Source: Zygaena filipendulae (lineage: Eukaryota > Arthropoda > Insecta > Lepidoptera > Zygaenidae). From it: a stretch of DNA of 64,000 nucleotides. Position numbers and translations under genes: made by a program. Shown piece after piece: positions 41,935 through 54,764 of the stretch. The notes beneath the pieces were generated by a model. It was not told the DNA's origin. It did not search any database and worked only from the letters and a program-made list of their open reading frames with translations. The stretch covers positions 15,150,501 through 15,214,500 of the forward strand of contig OU015651.1 in assembly GCA_907165275.2 (NCBI GenBank), read 5' to 3'. The stretch's first letter is position 1, and every line of letters starts with the position of its first letter.

Positions 41935-42863
41935 GTTATGTTCTTGAAGTTGTTACATCACAGACTGTGACAAGTGTCTTTTCCCCTTTTTCTATTTCAG
42001 TCGAGAGTACGTACGTTGAGAAAAACAAGACGCTTCAGTTTAGTTCATGACGGATTCAATCGAACCGAAAAACTCGTTATACCGGAATCTGAATACTGAA
42101 TGCGATCGCTGTCACGAACACTTGGAGGCTCCGGAGTGCGTGCTATCGCAATATCCACCACAGCCTCAAATAGAAATGTGGAAGAGGAGATACAAAACAC
42201 GAGATTAGCGTTTCTCCGTTACCTACATACTTTACAGCCCTTCACGTTTATTATACGGAAGTGTTTGAGTTGTGTATTGGATAGCAATATGTTATGATGA
42301 AACGATTGACTCCGCATGTGCGGGTGCAAACTTACATCAGAGATCATAGGCGAGATTGCCCTGTAATTCTATAGGTTTATGCAATCAGTGGTAGGCCATT
42401 GATAGCGTAGGCCAGTGATGGGCCAACTTTCTTCATAAAGGGCCAGAAAGTTTATGAAATTTCGTAGGTGAGCCATAATGATAGAAAAAATTGCATTTTG
42501 TTTTGAAATCTCAGGCTACGTATCTTATCTTATCTTAGACAATGGGGTGGGCAAGCAAAGCCTCGGCACCTCGACCCTTGGGATCGTTTGTACCATCCCC
42601 ATACTATGCTCCTCCCTCTACTCCCTGAAAACCTCGACGGCGAAGGCTAGTGTGCAGTGGAGGGGTAAGAGCCTAAAGTCCTCTGGTTCTGGGTAAGCCT
42701 ACGTAACTAGTCTAGCTGACTCCTTCATCTATGCATGACCGTCAAAATTAATTATCTACTATACATTTTGAAGGACCGCCACGGTCTGGATTATATCATT
42801 TTCCAGGCCGGAGTTGGGCCTGGGCATCATCACATACCGCTATTTGATGTCGATAAGTTGTTT
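41935..42863. other. Gene-free region with a GC-richer patch
   Basis: At 42540-42850 the sequence is GC-richer than its surroundings (CCTCGACGGCGAAGG) and looks like an unidentified fragment. No supported exon. Confidence 0.35.
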
Positions 42864-43094
42864 CTATCTATACTAATATTTTACAAAGTTGAAGTTTGTG
42901 AGTTTGTGAAACGTGAGTTTGTGAGTTCGTGACGTTGTAAGGGGGGCAATCTCTGGATCCACGGAACCGATTTTGAAAATTCTTTCGTTTACAGGAAGCT
43001 GCGGTAGTCCTGAGTGACATGGGGTACTTTTTATCCCGAAATTCCCACGGGAACTCCAAAATTACCGCGGGTGAAACTACATGGGACAGCTAAT
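42864..43094 (+). mobile_element. Helitron-like copy, divergent 5' part
   Basis: TATACTAATATT start, then TTACCGCGGGTGAAACTAC and GACAGCTAAT end. Confidence 0.5.
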
Positions 43095-44029
43095 AAATAT
43101 TATTTTTTTCCGCTGCATGTACTCGTATCACAAGTAACAATAAAACTTCATCGTCCTAAAAATTAACAGTAGAACTAAACGTAGAATCACCTTTCGACCG
43201 TTTCACACTAGAGCTAACATGGGAAAATTTTCTCCTTTGCACAGATTTCAGTATAACTACAACGAGCTCCAAAATTCATTGGACATTGATATAAATGCTG
43301 ACAATGTATGGCGAAGGAGGCGTCTGATGCTCCAGCCATGCTCCCCGTAGAAAAGTTTGGATTCGATTCTTGAATTAGTACTTTAATTGTATCACGTACC
43401 TACCTACCTATATAAAAAAAGGTAAAGAAACAAAGTATGTTACAAATCACATCGTTACCTACTAAATTGCGAATGTTGTTTCACACCTATTTATTAGCGA
43501 ATAAGCTTATATAATTAGTTAAAGATGTAAATTTAAAATATTATATTTTATAGTTCTCATGTCTTGTCCAAGTTGACAATTTATGATAGTTAATGCTGTA
43601 GAAAATTTAATTAAAGTATCGTCAAATCACTTGGTCACCTAAAATCGTCCATTCAAAAGTCATATTTTCGTGACCACGTTGCTTTAACGGTTATACATAT
43701 ATTCTCAAATTGGCTAAGGTAGCTATTAAAGCGTCAATCTCTTTATAACCAAATTCCAAAGTCAATATAAGCAGGACTATTAACCTAAAAGCCTTAAAAA
43801 ATATGAAAGCGAACGGTTGGTGAGGTCATAAAATAAGGGTCTTGATTCCGATCATGGAAATCGAGGAGCACTTATATGAAGCCACTTTACGATGTCAGTT
43901 GAAAGGGTATGAACTCGAAACGGATGTACCTATACGGGCAGCTGTATTCTCTGACTCTCATCACGAAAGTCATTCGGTGAATAAGAAACGAGATGTAAAG
44001 TTTGTGCGCGATCAATTTGGCCTAAATAG
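43095..44029. other. Gene-free region
   Basis: A 67-codon frame at 43842-44045 is unrecognised and ends inside repeat Y, so I do not support it as a gene. No other feature seen. Confidence 0.35.
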
Positions 44030-44347
44030 TACATTGTTATCCTAGGGGTGAAAGTAAGTAAGTCTTTCTCCCGAGGATAACACTGTGCTTTTCATTACGA
44101 ATGCAAGGAAAGTCATAATAAAAATAGGAATTAGCTAAAGAAAAAAATGAGTGAATTTTATTTTACATAAATCAACCATTAGGTGTGCTACTGGCCAGTA
44201 AGTATGCCCCTATGACATAAAAAAAAACTTGAGTTTCTGCCGTATCCAGCTGTCAGTTGAAAGCGATTCTCCCTAGGGCTGAAAAGTGTTACTTTCAACC
44301 CGCTTCTCAGGCAACTTCAGACCTACTTTCCGAGTATGAGTAATGAA
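44030..44347 (+). repeat. Repeat Y, copy 2
   Basis: Matches 21388-21697, including the internal SINE-A tail at 44190-44227, and then runs into the repeat also seen at 5940. Confidence 0.75.
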
Positions 44348-44389
44348 ATAGTATATTTCATTACAAGTGCGGAAAGGCTGTCATTGCAA

Positions 44390-44535
44390 AGAGTTCCGAC
44401 AAATGTCGACCCGAGCCGAGGCGCAGCCGAATTGAATTGGATGCGAAAAGCGCAGGACCGGACGTCGTGGTGGTCCTTGGGGGAGACTTGTGTCCAGCAG
44501 TGGACGTCTTTCGGCTGATGATGATGATGAACATT
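44390..44535 (+). mobile_element. RTE-type LINE 3' end
   Basis: WMRKAQDRTSWWSLGETCVQ and QWTSFG stop, then (ATG)n: the usual C-terminus and tail of RTE elements. Confidence 0.7.
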
Positions 44536-44771
44536 TTGAAAATCTTCTAATAGTAGGTACTTAAAGATGAAAATGAAGTGATGTTGGTTTGGCAGAATAG
44601 CCACCGTTTCACTTTAATACCTACCATTATGGGAGTCATAAAGGTGTACCTAAGTATAAAATAGGTGCCTTCGTTATTGGAGTTTGGCAGTCAAGGTCGA
44701 CTATTGACATAACACCAACTCTATCTTTCCTTTTAATAGACATCATTCAGCATAGGTATCATAATTAGACA

Positions 44772-44905
44772 ACCTTACTAATATTAGAAATGCGAAAGTG
44801 AGTTTGTTTGTTTGTTTGTTACGCTTTCACGCCTTGACGGTTCAACCGATCGTCATGGAATTTTGCATACAAGTTGTCAGGGTTACAAAGAAATAACTTA
44901 ATCCG
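44772..44905 (+). mobile_element. Helitron-like 5' fragment
   Basis: CCTTACTAATATTAGAAATG and (GTTT)n; the 3' hairpin end is missing. Confidence 0.5.
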
Positions 44906-44929
44906 TTCGAAACAACGGGAAACAACTTG

Positions 44930-45200
44930 TATGAATAATTTATTTATTTATTTATCTATATACTTTAATCCACAGCACTTAAAAATTAATTAACAGTACT
45001 TTTATACATCACTTACTGTTAATTACGGACTAACATTTTGTAAACTAAAGACATAAAAAAAATACCATTACACTGAGTCAGAATACAAAGCCCTAAATTA
45101 AACAGCACTTCTATTATCCATGAATAGATATGTGCGTGTGTGTGTGTGTATGTGTGTGTGAGTGTATGTGCGTGTGTGTGTGTGCGTGTAAATAGGTGTT
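44930..45200 (-). repeat. Retroposon tail plus (TG)n microsatellite
   Basis: (ATTT)n at 44938-44960 begins a reverse retroposon 3' end, and an interrupted (TG)n run occupies about 45133-45190. Confidence 0.55.
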
Positions 45201-45548
45201 AATAGGTGTATTTTATTGTACATCAACAAAAAAGTGGCGTGAAATAGACAAAGAGACCAATCCTCGTAATTTTCGCGCCGTAAATCTAACAGATTAAAAA
45301 TAATAAAACGAAGATGACAGCAGGTAGGTATGTATCTGCTTCGTGTAAGATACTTTTATGTTTATTCCCCCTCCCTTTTACGGTAATGGCGGCAGTAAAG
45401 TTGCTATTTAATAAATTCTTGGCAATGACAACATTGTTTATGTATGCTATACTTTTACATAATTGCAATGAACAATATAATATTTTACGTGCAGTGTCGA
45501 CAGCGAATACTTTGTAAATTCGGTATTTTCAGGGGAAAAAATGCTAAT

Positions 45549-45782
45549 CTAATATATATTATATAAATCACGTGTCACGTTGTTTGTCCGCGATGGACTC
45601 CGAAACTACTGAACGGATCTTGATAAAATTTTGTAACCATTCATAATATGGGCCAACTTAAAAGATAGGATAGTTTTTATTCCGGAATTCCCTCGGGAAC
45701 TGAAGGACATAGAGTACTTTTTCCCGCAACCTCCGCGGGAACTCCGAAATTACCGCGTATGAAATCGCGGGGGACAGCTAGT
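45549..45782 (+). mobile_element. Helitron-like composite, plus copy
   Basis: Inverse of the 41281-41508 type, ending ATCGCGGGGGACAGCTAG. Confidence 0.6.
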
Positions 45783-46121
45783 AGCTAATATATTTAGAAT
45801 AACTTTTTAAGGTTTCATGCCTAACGGGTTTCACCCGCGTTCGATTCGGAATTCCCGCGGGAAATAAATAAAAGTAGCCTCCATTAACTCCTTGTAACAT
45901 CAGCTATCTGCCAGTGAAAGTCCCGTTAAAATCGGTCCAGCCGTTTTAGAGATTAGCTGGAACAAACAGACAGACAGACAGCGATTTTTTTTTAATGTAA
46001 GTAGGTAGGTACCTACCTACCGTATATATACCTACTTTCAAATGCATTTAGTGAAAAGCTGATAATTTGGAAATACAAACAAATACTTAATTTTATTTAG
46101 TCAGAAATATTATTATAGGTA

Positions 46122-46420
46122 CTAGCCATTCCCAGCGGTTTCACCCGCGGTAATTTTAAAGTCCCTGCGGGAATAACGTGATAAAAGTACCCTACGTCTG
46201 TTTTAACCGACTTCCAAAAAGGAGGAGGTTCTATGTTCGATTGTATGTATGTTTTTTTTTTCTTCAAGACTACATATTATTATTATAATCTTATCATAAT
46301 AATTATTATACCTAATGGAATTTGGCAAACCTTTGTGCCAAACTCTGTTCAGCCGTTCTGACTTGATTGAGTAACAAACATCCAACCATTCATCCATCCA
46401 AATTTCACATTTATAATACG
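46122..46420 (-). mobile_element. Helitron-like copy interrupted by a TTAACCGACTTC repeat
   Basis: The family sequence 46122-46200 resumes at about 46312 after a TTTTAACCGACTTCCAAAA insert. Confidence 0.5.
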
Positions 46421-46590
46421 GTTAGTTCTTAATACAGGTTATTAACTCTTAATTAGCGCAACTCTCAGGTACATCCTCAGGGTTTTGGTAGTTTTGGCAG
46501 GTTTTGGTAGTTTCTACCCAAAGGGCCGTAGGTCAGCAGCTATCCCTTAGCAGTTCTGGTCGGTTTATCTGCCATATAACCTGTACAATG

Positions 46591-46911
46591 GGGATGTTGA
46601 CTACTTTTGAAAATCAAAATTATAATTAGTCCGTCAGTTAGAAAATAAAAAAAACAAGAGACACGTATTTTTTGCTTTTTCAAATAAATTAAAATATACA
46701 GAGACAAAGCGCAATAAAGTTTAGGGTGAGGGGGTCGTGACGTCACTAACCGCTAAATTCGCCATACAAACTGTCCGAATAGTGACGTCACGCGCAATTT
46801 CAACTCAATGTATCGCCGTTATTTTTTGATTACGTAAAAAAATAAAAAATACGTGTCCAATATTTTTTATTAATCTACAAGACGGGCTAAAAAAAAATAG
46901 TGAACATGCCC
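46591..46911 (+). mobile_element. MITE-T, full copy
   Basis: GGGATGTTGACTACTTTTG to TGAACATGCCC, with TGACGTCA at 46738-46745 and 46783-46790. Confidence 0.8.
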
Positions 46912-47472
46912 ATTGGTCCAACTGCAGCATGTTACATGTTTTATTTTAATGATGTGAAAGTTCATCGTTCAACTTTCATCTTTCTAGGTCAGCCGAACGA
47001 GGTCGGTGCGTATCAAATGCACGGTCACGTCTGAAAAATGACAGGACTCTACGCTTATTATCTGGTAATCCGATGACTTTCAGCGACCTCGGAGAGCTGA
47101 GCATGTGAGATTCCATCTCGACTGGCTTTAGTTTATTATACTAATAAATATTTCCCTTAGTGGCACCCTCCCTGCCTACCACCTATATAATAATAATAAT
47201 AATAAAATTGTTTATTGCCATCAAAAAGGTGTACAAAAAAATAAAAATTAAACTTAGCCAATTAAATCAATCCAAATAAATCAACAAAAAATTAGCAGTT
47301 GGCAATAGGAGTGCATTCAGCGTATGCTGGATGAACATCCTTAACAAAAACATAAAGTTTTTTATAGGGAGTACTGACCTGAGAATTTGATATTAATTTC
47401 AACTTGATACCTCAACGCGCTCTTGGGATAAAAAATCTTGACAGATAGACAGGCGGATGGACCACGAAATGG
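46912..47472. other. Gene-free region with a retroposon tail
   Basis: (AAT)n at 47189-47207 opens a reverse retroposon 3' end extending to about 47350. The rest is unassigned. Confidence 0.45.
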
Positions 47473-48305
47473 TGTATTTGTATTTGTAAATGGGCTGGTT
47501 TCCGCAATTCGACGACTGGGCGCCTATTTTGTGTGTGGTGGGAATTGTGCCGTTTATTCATACCAACCAAGCTCCTCTAGGAAGCCCAGCAACTTCCTTA
47601 TGTCGCTGAAGGCTTCCGGGAGCGAACTTGGTGCTCCCAGGTGTTTGACCCGGTATGATGCTACTCCATCACACTCGAGTAGTATGTGGGCAGCTGTTTC
47701 CTCAGCCCTCATGCATGTCCTGCAGGGGGGGCTATCTGTGACATTTATAGTATATAAATGCTTTTTTTTTTATGTCATAGGGGGCAAACGGGCAAGTGGT
47801 ACACCCGATGGTAAGTGATTACCGCCGCCCATGGACATCTGCAACACCAGAAGGCTTGCAGGTGCGTTGCCGACCTGGAATGGGGATGGGATAAGGTTGT
47901 TATAAGGGCCATGACCTGTGAGCCATGACCCGTTACCATGCGGAGCTGGGTTCTACTTAGCCGCAGGAGACTGCGAGACAGGCGAGCATTGGCCCTTGGT
48001 AAGGTCGCCCTTGCCTGCCCGCAGTCTCCGCGCCTCCTCCAGGTCCGGTCGTGCTGTTGTCCAGTTCTTTGGCGTAGTTGTGTTCAGATCCAGCCGAATG
48101 GTAGGGGCACTGTAGGTTCTGGGCCGAAAATAACCGTGTCGGAACCCCTACGCGCCAGCTCATCCGCCACATCGTTCCCTCGAGAGTCACTGTGGCCCTT
48201 AATCCATTGCAGGGTGATGCTGTTATTGTTATTGCATACCTCTGTCAATGCTTGGTGAGTGGTGACACTCGTGTATTAGGTTCGAGGTAATCGCATGATT
48301 GCCAA
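47473..48305 (-). mobile_element. LINE with RNase H, 3' part, target duplication of 14 bp
   Basis: The minus strand encodes ITLQWIKGHSDSRGNDVADE and LARRGS (RNase H C-terminal part). After a SINE insertion come RAEETAAHILLECDGVASY and a stop after LGFLEELGWYE. This is the C-terminus of an I/Jockey-group LINE. GGACCACGAAATGG flanks it at 47459-47472 and 48306-48319. A TACAAATACAAAT-like tail is at the left. Confidence 0.8.
47762..47891 (-). mobile_element. SINE-A 3' fragment inside the LINE
   Basis: T-run then TATGTCATAGGGGGCAAACG: a minus 5'-truncated SINE-A that splits the LINE C-terminal frame. Confidence 0.8.
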
Positions 48306-48320
48306 GGACCACGAAATGGC

Positions 48321-48485
48321 AATGCCGCAAGGCATTAAGTTCGCCATTTGTACTTGTTGTGCAATAAAGAATGAATAAATAAATAAATAAATGTACGACC
48401 ACGAAATGGTGGTACATTTATTTACTTATTCATTCTTTATTGCACAACAAGTACAAATGGCGAACTTAATGCCTTGCGGCATTTT
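48321..48485. repeat. Head-to-head LINE tails forming a near-perfect palindrome
   Basis: Two copies of the same LINE 3' end (CCGCAAGGCATTAAGTTCGC, AATAAAGAATGAATAAATAA) face each other, about 80 bp each. Between them lies GACCACGAAATGG (48397-48409), a third copy of the target duplication of the neighbouring LINE. Confidence 0.8.
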
Positions 48486-49065
48486 CTACCAGTTAACCAT
48501 TGGCATTGATAATAATACAAAAAGAGTAGGGTGCAATTATTAATAATTAAAATTAAACTTACATAGCAGCTGAGAATTAACAGAGAGAAAAAAATAAAAT
48601 AAAAATAAAATAAAAATGCGGAAAACACGGTAGTAAAATAAGTCGAACCATGAAGTCCATGAAATCCTTTTTTTTTGTGGTACGAAACACAAAAACCAAA
48701 TTATATAAACAGACACTTAAAAAGACAAAAATCAGTTCTAATTCTCTTATAGATAAATGTTTCTTATATACCTCACCTAATAAGAATGTGAGGCGTGAAA
48801 AATGATATGATGTCCCTTAGATATAAAGTAGGTGAGCCCCACGCTCATAACTCGCCCGGAGTAATTCATGCCTCCAACTCACTATTTATGTATGTAACGC
48901 CTAGGCACATAATAAAAATATAGTGTCAGATTCTTTGAAAGGGTCGGTTAGTTCTTTTTTATTATGTTGAAATAATTTTATACGTCGCGTCGCGTGCCCA
49001 ATGCCCATGCAATAGAACGGAATGAGCATAGGGCATGTTGCTGGAATATGAAATTATAATTAACT
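48486..49065. other. Gene-free AT-rich region
   Basis: Continues the right-hand LINE relic to about 48690, then unassigned sequence. No gene seen. Confidence 0.4.
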
Positions 49066-49279
49066 CAGACGCGTCAATTTCAGAGTTCCCGCGGGAATTC
49101 CGGGATAAAAAGTACCCTATGTGTTAATCTGATGTATAAGCTATATTATTGTAAAGTTTCATTTTAGTCTATCCAGTATTTTTTGCGTGAAAGAGTAACA
49201 AACATTCATCAATCCATCCATCCATCCATCCATCCATACATACTTACAAACTTTCGCGTTTATAATATTATAGTAGGAT
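49066..49279 (-). mobile_element. Lep1-like Helitron
   Basis: GACGCGTCAATTTCAGAG start, (CATC)n near the 5' end and ATAATATTATAGTAGGA. Confidence 0.6.
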
Positions 49280-49348
49280 TATACATATTATATTGTGGGT
49301 ACACATACACGGCAAACTCATGCAGGAATGTTGTTTTAAAATACATAC

Positions 49349-49582
49349 CGCCGCACTCAGAGTCGACTTTAATGATTACTTACTTAAGTATAGATTTTTA
49401 AAACAAAACTGCCGCAATGAAACAAGTTTAATATATTAAGGTTAATTGACATATAACTAATTAAGTTACATCTCATTAAATGCCAATTAATATTAATTTA
49501 CTGAACGTCTCTGATTGCGGCAGTTTTGTTTTAAAAATCCATACTTAACTAAGTAATCATTAAAGTCGACTCTGAGTGCGGC
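49349..49582. mobile_element. Palindromic MITE-P, copy 2
   Basis: Ends CCGCACTCAGAGTCGACTTT and its inverse, with arms of about 75 bp that also contain CTGCCGCAAT. It matches 60708-60943. Confidence 0.8.
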
Positions 49583-50012
49583 CGATAATCATCCACTCTC
49601 AAATTATGTGGGTGTATGGGTGTATGATTATGTATTTTAAAATTGTAACCACCGTGATTGTCAGGGGAAATTATTGTGTTGTCACAAAACGGACGCCTAA
49701 TCGCTTTATCGCAACGCCGCGGCGCGCCGCGATGGGCGGCCCTGTTTGCCGGGTGACGGGTGACGGGTACACTTTGCTTTCGGGTTTTTCCCGCGGGAGA
49801 ACAATAATAATGAATTCTCGTTTGCGTCGAGGTTCTATCTACCTGCCGGTTTTAATGAAATTTGTTTCAAATAAATGTTTACCTACCTTTCAAAATTTGT
49901 CGCCTGTAATGTAAATGGGATACTCAATAAGTCTCGCGGGTGACACATAAAATGTGAGTTTGTACTTGTTACGCTTGCACAGTTTAACTACTCAACCGGT
50001 CATCATGAAATA
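49583..50012. other. Gene-free region with GC-rich patch
   Basis: CGCCGCGGCGCGCCGCGATG at 49713 is unusually CpG-rich for this window. A 112-codon frame around it has no recognisable domain. Confidence 0.35.
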
Positions 50013-50145
50013 GGGACGTCGACGGCTTTTGAAAATCAAAATTCTAATTAGTCCGTCAGTTAGAAAATAAAAAAAAAATTGACTCGTATTTGTTGCTTTT
50101 TCAAATAAATGAAAATATACAGAGATAAAGCGCATTAAAGTTTAG
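50013..50145 (+). mobile_element. MITE-T 5' fragment
   Basis: GGGACGTCGAC to TTTAGGGTGGG; truncated before the TGACGTCA pair. Confidence 0.6.
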
Positions 50146-51045
50146 GGTGGGTTTTATCTATATACTATAATAAAATAGTAGAATCCGCGATTCTGTACAT
50201 TGATTATTTTCACCTAAAATTGACAGGGGTGATAAAAGAAGAGTAACCAAGCCTAAAAAAAAGTTTTTAAAATTCTTTTGTGTCTATCTGTCTGTCTGTC
50301 TGTTCGCGGTAATCTCCGCATCTACTGAACGGGTTGTCATGCAGTTTTGAGTAGTATATTAAGCTAAGTCTGGAGCAACATTTAGGTTTTTGATTCATCG
50401 AAATAGGACATAGGGGAAAAAGTTATCATCAGTTAAAGACTTCAGCGTAATGCAATGGTCAAAACCTTCGATATAATGTTGCATAACGAACGTGATAAAA
50501 CCTTTTTAGAGATATGCATATTTTTATATAACTATTTGTCGCTGTTCCGAAATAAATGCCTTGTCCTTTTTTCTTTCAAATTAAAATTTGTATTCAGTAA
50601 AATTTATTTTGAGTATTAGCATTAGCGCTAGTACTTATTTGTTCAACATTATTGAATAAACAATAATATATTAAAACTTCCCATTTCGTCAACTAATTAT
50701 AGGCAAAACACATACATTCTGCGTGCGAGTGGCAACTTCAACGGATTATCCGCTAGATATGATCTGTTGGATCTCTTTAATACTAACGTGGTGATGGCGA
50801 GACGTATGCTCGGTGACGATTTCTTCTGTCCATAATTAACTATTTATAATAATAATATATGCTATTGGTATTGAGTATATTATGCGAGATGTGATTAGGC
50901 AATTTTTCGCTTGTACTGTAAATTATGCGACGCTATGTGCTGTCTTGTTAGTCTAATTTGAGTCTAAATGTGAGGACCTATAATTAGCTATTTGTTTTAT
51001 ATAGAATCAATACATAGAAATTTAAGTGTGCTGCTGGTCTTCCTA

Positions 51046-51077
<32 letters not shown>

Positions 51078-51990
51078 ATTTTGTTTATTTCTTGTCTAGA
51101 TACAATAGCACAATAACATCCTGTCGTTTGAGATGGCATTTACACAACTCGTGGCGGTGTCAGTAAGTACCTTCGGCAGCACAACTACCTACTTCATATC
51201 CATTTGAAAGAAAGAAAGAAAGAAAATCAATTTCAGCCCCCTAAGTTATATTTCATACCTTATTCTTAAGCAAATTGAGTTATCACTAATATTATATTAT
51301 AACTTTGAACTGACTTTACTTACTTACTTACTGACTTTACTTTTTGCTGGGCAGTTTTTTACCCAGTTTCTTCTCTTCAGCACTAGGCTGTGCAGAGCGG
51401 GCGTTTTATAGGTGCATGATGTCATAATTATTGTAATAATAAATTTCATTGACGTCAAAAAGTACCATACACAAAAGTCAACTCAAACTATAAAACAAAT
51501 ATTTTTTGACTCGCCCATCAAAACTCAAAAGCTTTTGCTGTTGATTTATAATTTTTCCAATTTTTTTTTTTGAATAACACAGAGAAAATCTGTAAGTTTA
51601 TTTATGACTTAAAAAATCCATGTTTATGATATGAGCGTGCAGTTGCCTGCGCGCTGACGTTAATTTTATCGCTTTCGGATAGGAAAAGATGGGTTGATAG
51701 GGAAAGTTAAAAAAAAAAAAATTATTCTCTTTTCCTCTTTTAATTTTCCCTTCTGACCGTACAAATGCACTTCCACTGCACAAACGGATTTCGTTCCGAA
51801 GATATTTCAGTTCTCGCCGTACGATAGAATATTATTTCCGATGAGTGCTCCGCTGAGCCTTTGAGAGGTTTGTTTTTATAAATCTCTAGGTAATATTCTT
51901 TGAAAGCTTTTTAAATATCATTGTCAATTTTATATACATATTACATTTTATTTTTAGACTTTCAAGTCTATGTTAATATACATTACAATG
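50146..51990. other. Gene-free region with microsatellites
   Basis: (TGTC)n near 50287, (AAAT)n at 51048-51080, (GAAA)n at 51207-51225 and (CTTA)n at 51318. The first 300 bp resemble a retroposon or divergent Helitron but I cannot assign it. No gene. Confidence 0.4.
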
Positions 51991-52060
51991 GGGATGTAGA
52001 CTACTTTTGAAAATAAAAATTCTAATTAGTCCGTCGGTTAGATAATTAAAAAAACAAGAG
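51991..52060 (+). mobile_element. MITE-T 5' fragment joined to a Helitron-like end
   Basis: GGGATGTAGACTACTTTTG stops at about 52060 and runs into ACGCGGGTGAAACCGCAGGG, a Helitron-like 3' end. Confidence 0.5.
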
Positions 52061-52500
52061 AGAGAACGAGCGATAACTCCAAAATTAACGCGGGTGAAAC
52101 CGCAGGGAACAGCTTTTATTATAATTATAAATATCTGAATTGATTACCTCCACCTTTTTGAAGTCGTTTAAAAAGGTTAACCGTGAAACACCGAAATGAA
52201 AGATAAAGTTCACAACAACATTATAATTGTAGTGATTAAAACTTATCCCCATGTAAAGTGGGGCTCATCCCTCTGAGACTCGTTTCAGGAATGATGAGAC
52301 CAATGCAAATTGTAAACTTCAACCGGTAGTTTTGTTATCGCGAGTATAACACACACACTTGAAGAAGAAAACTTACCCCGTGGCGAGCGCTGTGGGAGTT
52401 CATTGGTGGGAGTTGGTTGGTTGGTTCAAAAACTTCAATATTTGTAGAACGAACAACTTCTCGCAGAGTGGTCCCGTTTCTCGTAGTCTTGAAATACACA

Positions 52501-52833
52501 CAGCGATGATAGCTCAGTGATCGGTGCGTTCGGACCAAACGCCGCAAGGCGTAGGTTCAAACCGTAACAATGAGCTTGAGCTGGCGGTGAAGGAAAACAT
52601 CGTGAGGAAACCATAGCATGGTGGTAGGGCGGTCGTTGTGCCCGGCTGGCTAGCTACCACCTTCAAGTTGCAAATCTGTCGCCGAGCACCTAACGGTGTG
52701 TTCCGGCAGCCCCACTTGAAAGCCAGTTCCCATCCCCATTCCAGGTCGGCAACGCAACTGCATGCCTTCTGGTGTTGCAGATGTCTATGGGCGGCGGTAA
52801 TCACTTACCATCAGGTGTACCATTTACCCGTTA
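52501..52833 (+). mobile_element. SINE-A, near full length
   Basis: Box A TAGCTCAGTGAT, box B GGTTCAAACCG, the shared body and a truncated tail. Confidence 0.8.
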
Positions 52834-53033
52834 CTGTCACTGAACCCCGAAGATGCGTGAAACATCGATATTTGATAAACTATCGATGTTACAAAGTGCC
52901 ATACGATGTATTCTGCAAACGATGTTTATTTTTTACAAAGTCATTACACATTAGTAACGTTACTTACTATGTGTATCTGTCAAAAACTTCGGCCAAAGTA
53001 GGTTACCTTTGACCAACCTGGACCCTGATTCAG

Positions 53034-53378
53034 TATGACTAATAAGATTCCTTGCCCATAACGCGCGTCCAAAAAACACAATCCCAAACGCTCCAGATTC
53101 TAAAATATTAGAAATTAATATTGTGCATGCCATAAGACACGTTTTCCCTGGGCCCTTATTCACTATGACATAAAACGGCGCGTTAAGATAACCCGTCACA
53201 AAAATTGTTTTTCCTTCGTTCACGAAGAAGTTTCATTCAAAAAAACACATTTACAACGTCTTTAATGGTATACATAATAATGATTTCTGACATTTGGGTA
53301 CCTAGAACGTTTGGCATTGCGTTTTTGGGAAGCGCGTTATGGGCAAGCAATGTTGTTGGTCACGGTGAATAAGGGCCC
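53034..53378. mobile_element. GGGCCCTTATTCA MITE, one truncated and one full copy
   Basis: A left fragment (53034-53149) with GCCCATAACGCGCGTCC runs into a full copy (53150-53378) with ends GGGCCCTTATTCACTATGAC and GGTCACGGTGAATAAGGGCC. The sequence next to it (53355-53410) is inverted at 55000-55045. Confidence 0.7.
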
Positions 53379-54764
53379 GGTTCAGTGTTCAGTCAAAACT
53401 ACTTTGTCAGTTTTTTTTTCATTATAAATACTCACCTACCTTAAACTCATTCAAATTTTTTAATCTATATTCTTTTTTTCGCTTTAAGACTACGTACTTT
53501 AAGAACTACAGATAGTGTTTTTATAATATTATAGTAAATTAATAACGAATATTTGCTTTGTTGAGGTTTCATTTTTAGAAAACATCATTTTATCCAAAGA
53601 GCAAATAAATTAATTAGAGAGTACATGTAGGTGGACAAGAGCGCTACCATTGCAAAGGAAGTTAGAGCAAATGCTCTAACTAATATTTGTCTTGCATTTT
53701 GTGCTTTAATTTCGAACGGAATTTTGAATGTAACTGCGCGTAATCTCTGTACGTATCTAATAATTCTATGACCGTAGCTGTTTGCCGAATTTGAGCGCAT
53801 TGTACCCCCTTACCTACTTACCCTCTATTCTCACTAATATAAAACTTACCCATCGTAGAAAGCCTTTCATGCAGTAGGCGATGAAGTACCAACGTTACAT
53901 TTCCAATCAAGCCTCGAGTCTTCTCATTTCCTCTGGCGTCAAGTCTTCCTACCTCAGAAGTGTGCGCACCCGTTATGGATCGATACCTCATGTTAACGTG
54001 TTCCTATTAAAACTGCCAAAAATAGTCACTTGTAGCTTCTTTCTTTAAACTTTTTTATTTGTAGGTATGTACGCAGGTACTTATTATGTTGAAACCTAAC
54101 CTGAAATGCAGCAAAAACATTATCAAAAATATACATACAGCCGAATGCATAATATAACCTCCTCCTTTTCGGAAGTCGGTTAAAAATAGTGTTTACCCTT
54201 ATTTAAATATAGAACGTTTGATTTCTTCTTATATACAGATGGGTTTTCAAATGCTCTGCGTGCAAAGTTCATTAAAAACAAAAAAAATATAGGTAAACTT
54301 ATGTGTTTTAGTTTTTTTTTTCGTGAATATCTGGTGAAATAGAAAGACGCGCCATAAAGCTTAAAAGATATTGGTGGCTAAGATGTGACAGTAGAATATA
54401 ACCCGAAAGATAATCCTCCAGAATAAGTTTCGAACTGGCCAAATTTTTTTGTTGTAGCAAATCCATCCATCGCCAATGCTAATCCCTTATTTAATTTTGT
54501 CACAACTTTTTCTGAATCTGCTCGAGCTGACAATTGGGGAAATCGTTGCGATTGATTGCATTATCGCGTCCGGACGACGCGCCGAGGTCCGGACCCCGGA
54601 TTAAACATTGGAATGTCGATTAAGCGGACCGCAGCGCGGAATGTGCTGACACACTGACAAAAAACTCCACAAAACCACACTGTTCTTGCTACAAACTGGA
54701 AAGACAATTTCAACTTGAATGACACTTTAAGAGGACCTAAATCGACTCCATAATAGCCTTCACT
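53379..54764. other. Gene-free region
   Basis: AT-rich, with a CpG-rich patch at 54565-54645 (GGACGACGCGCCGAGG) and a TTAACCGACTTC-type end at 54165. No gene seen. Confidence 0.4.

Noticed and set aside
43842..44045. Small 67-codon gene
   Set aside because: No recognisable domain or paralogue, and its end lies in repeat Y.
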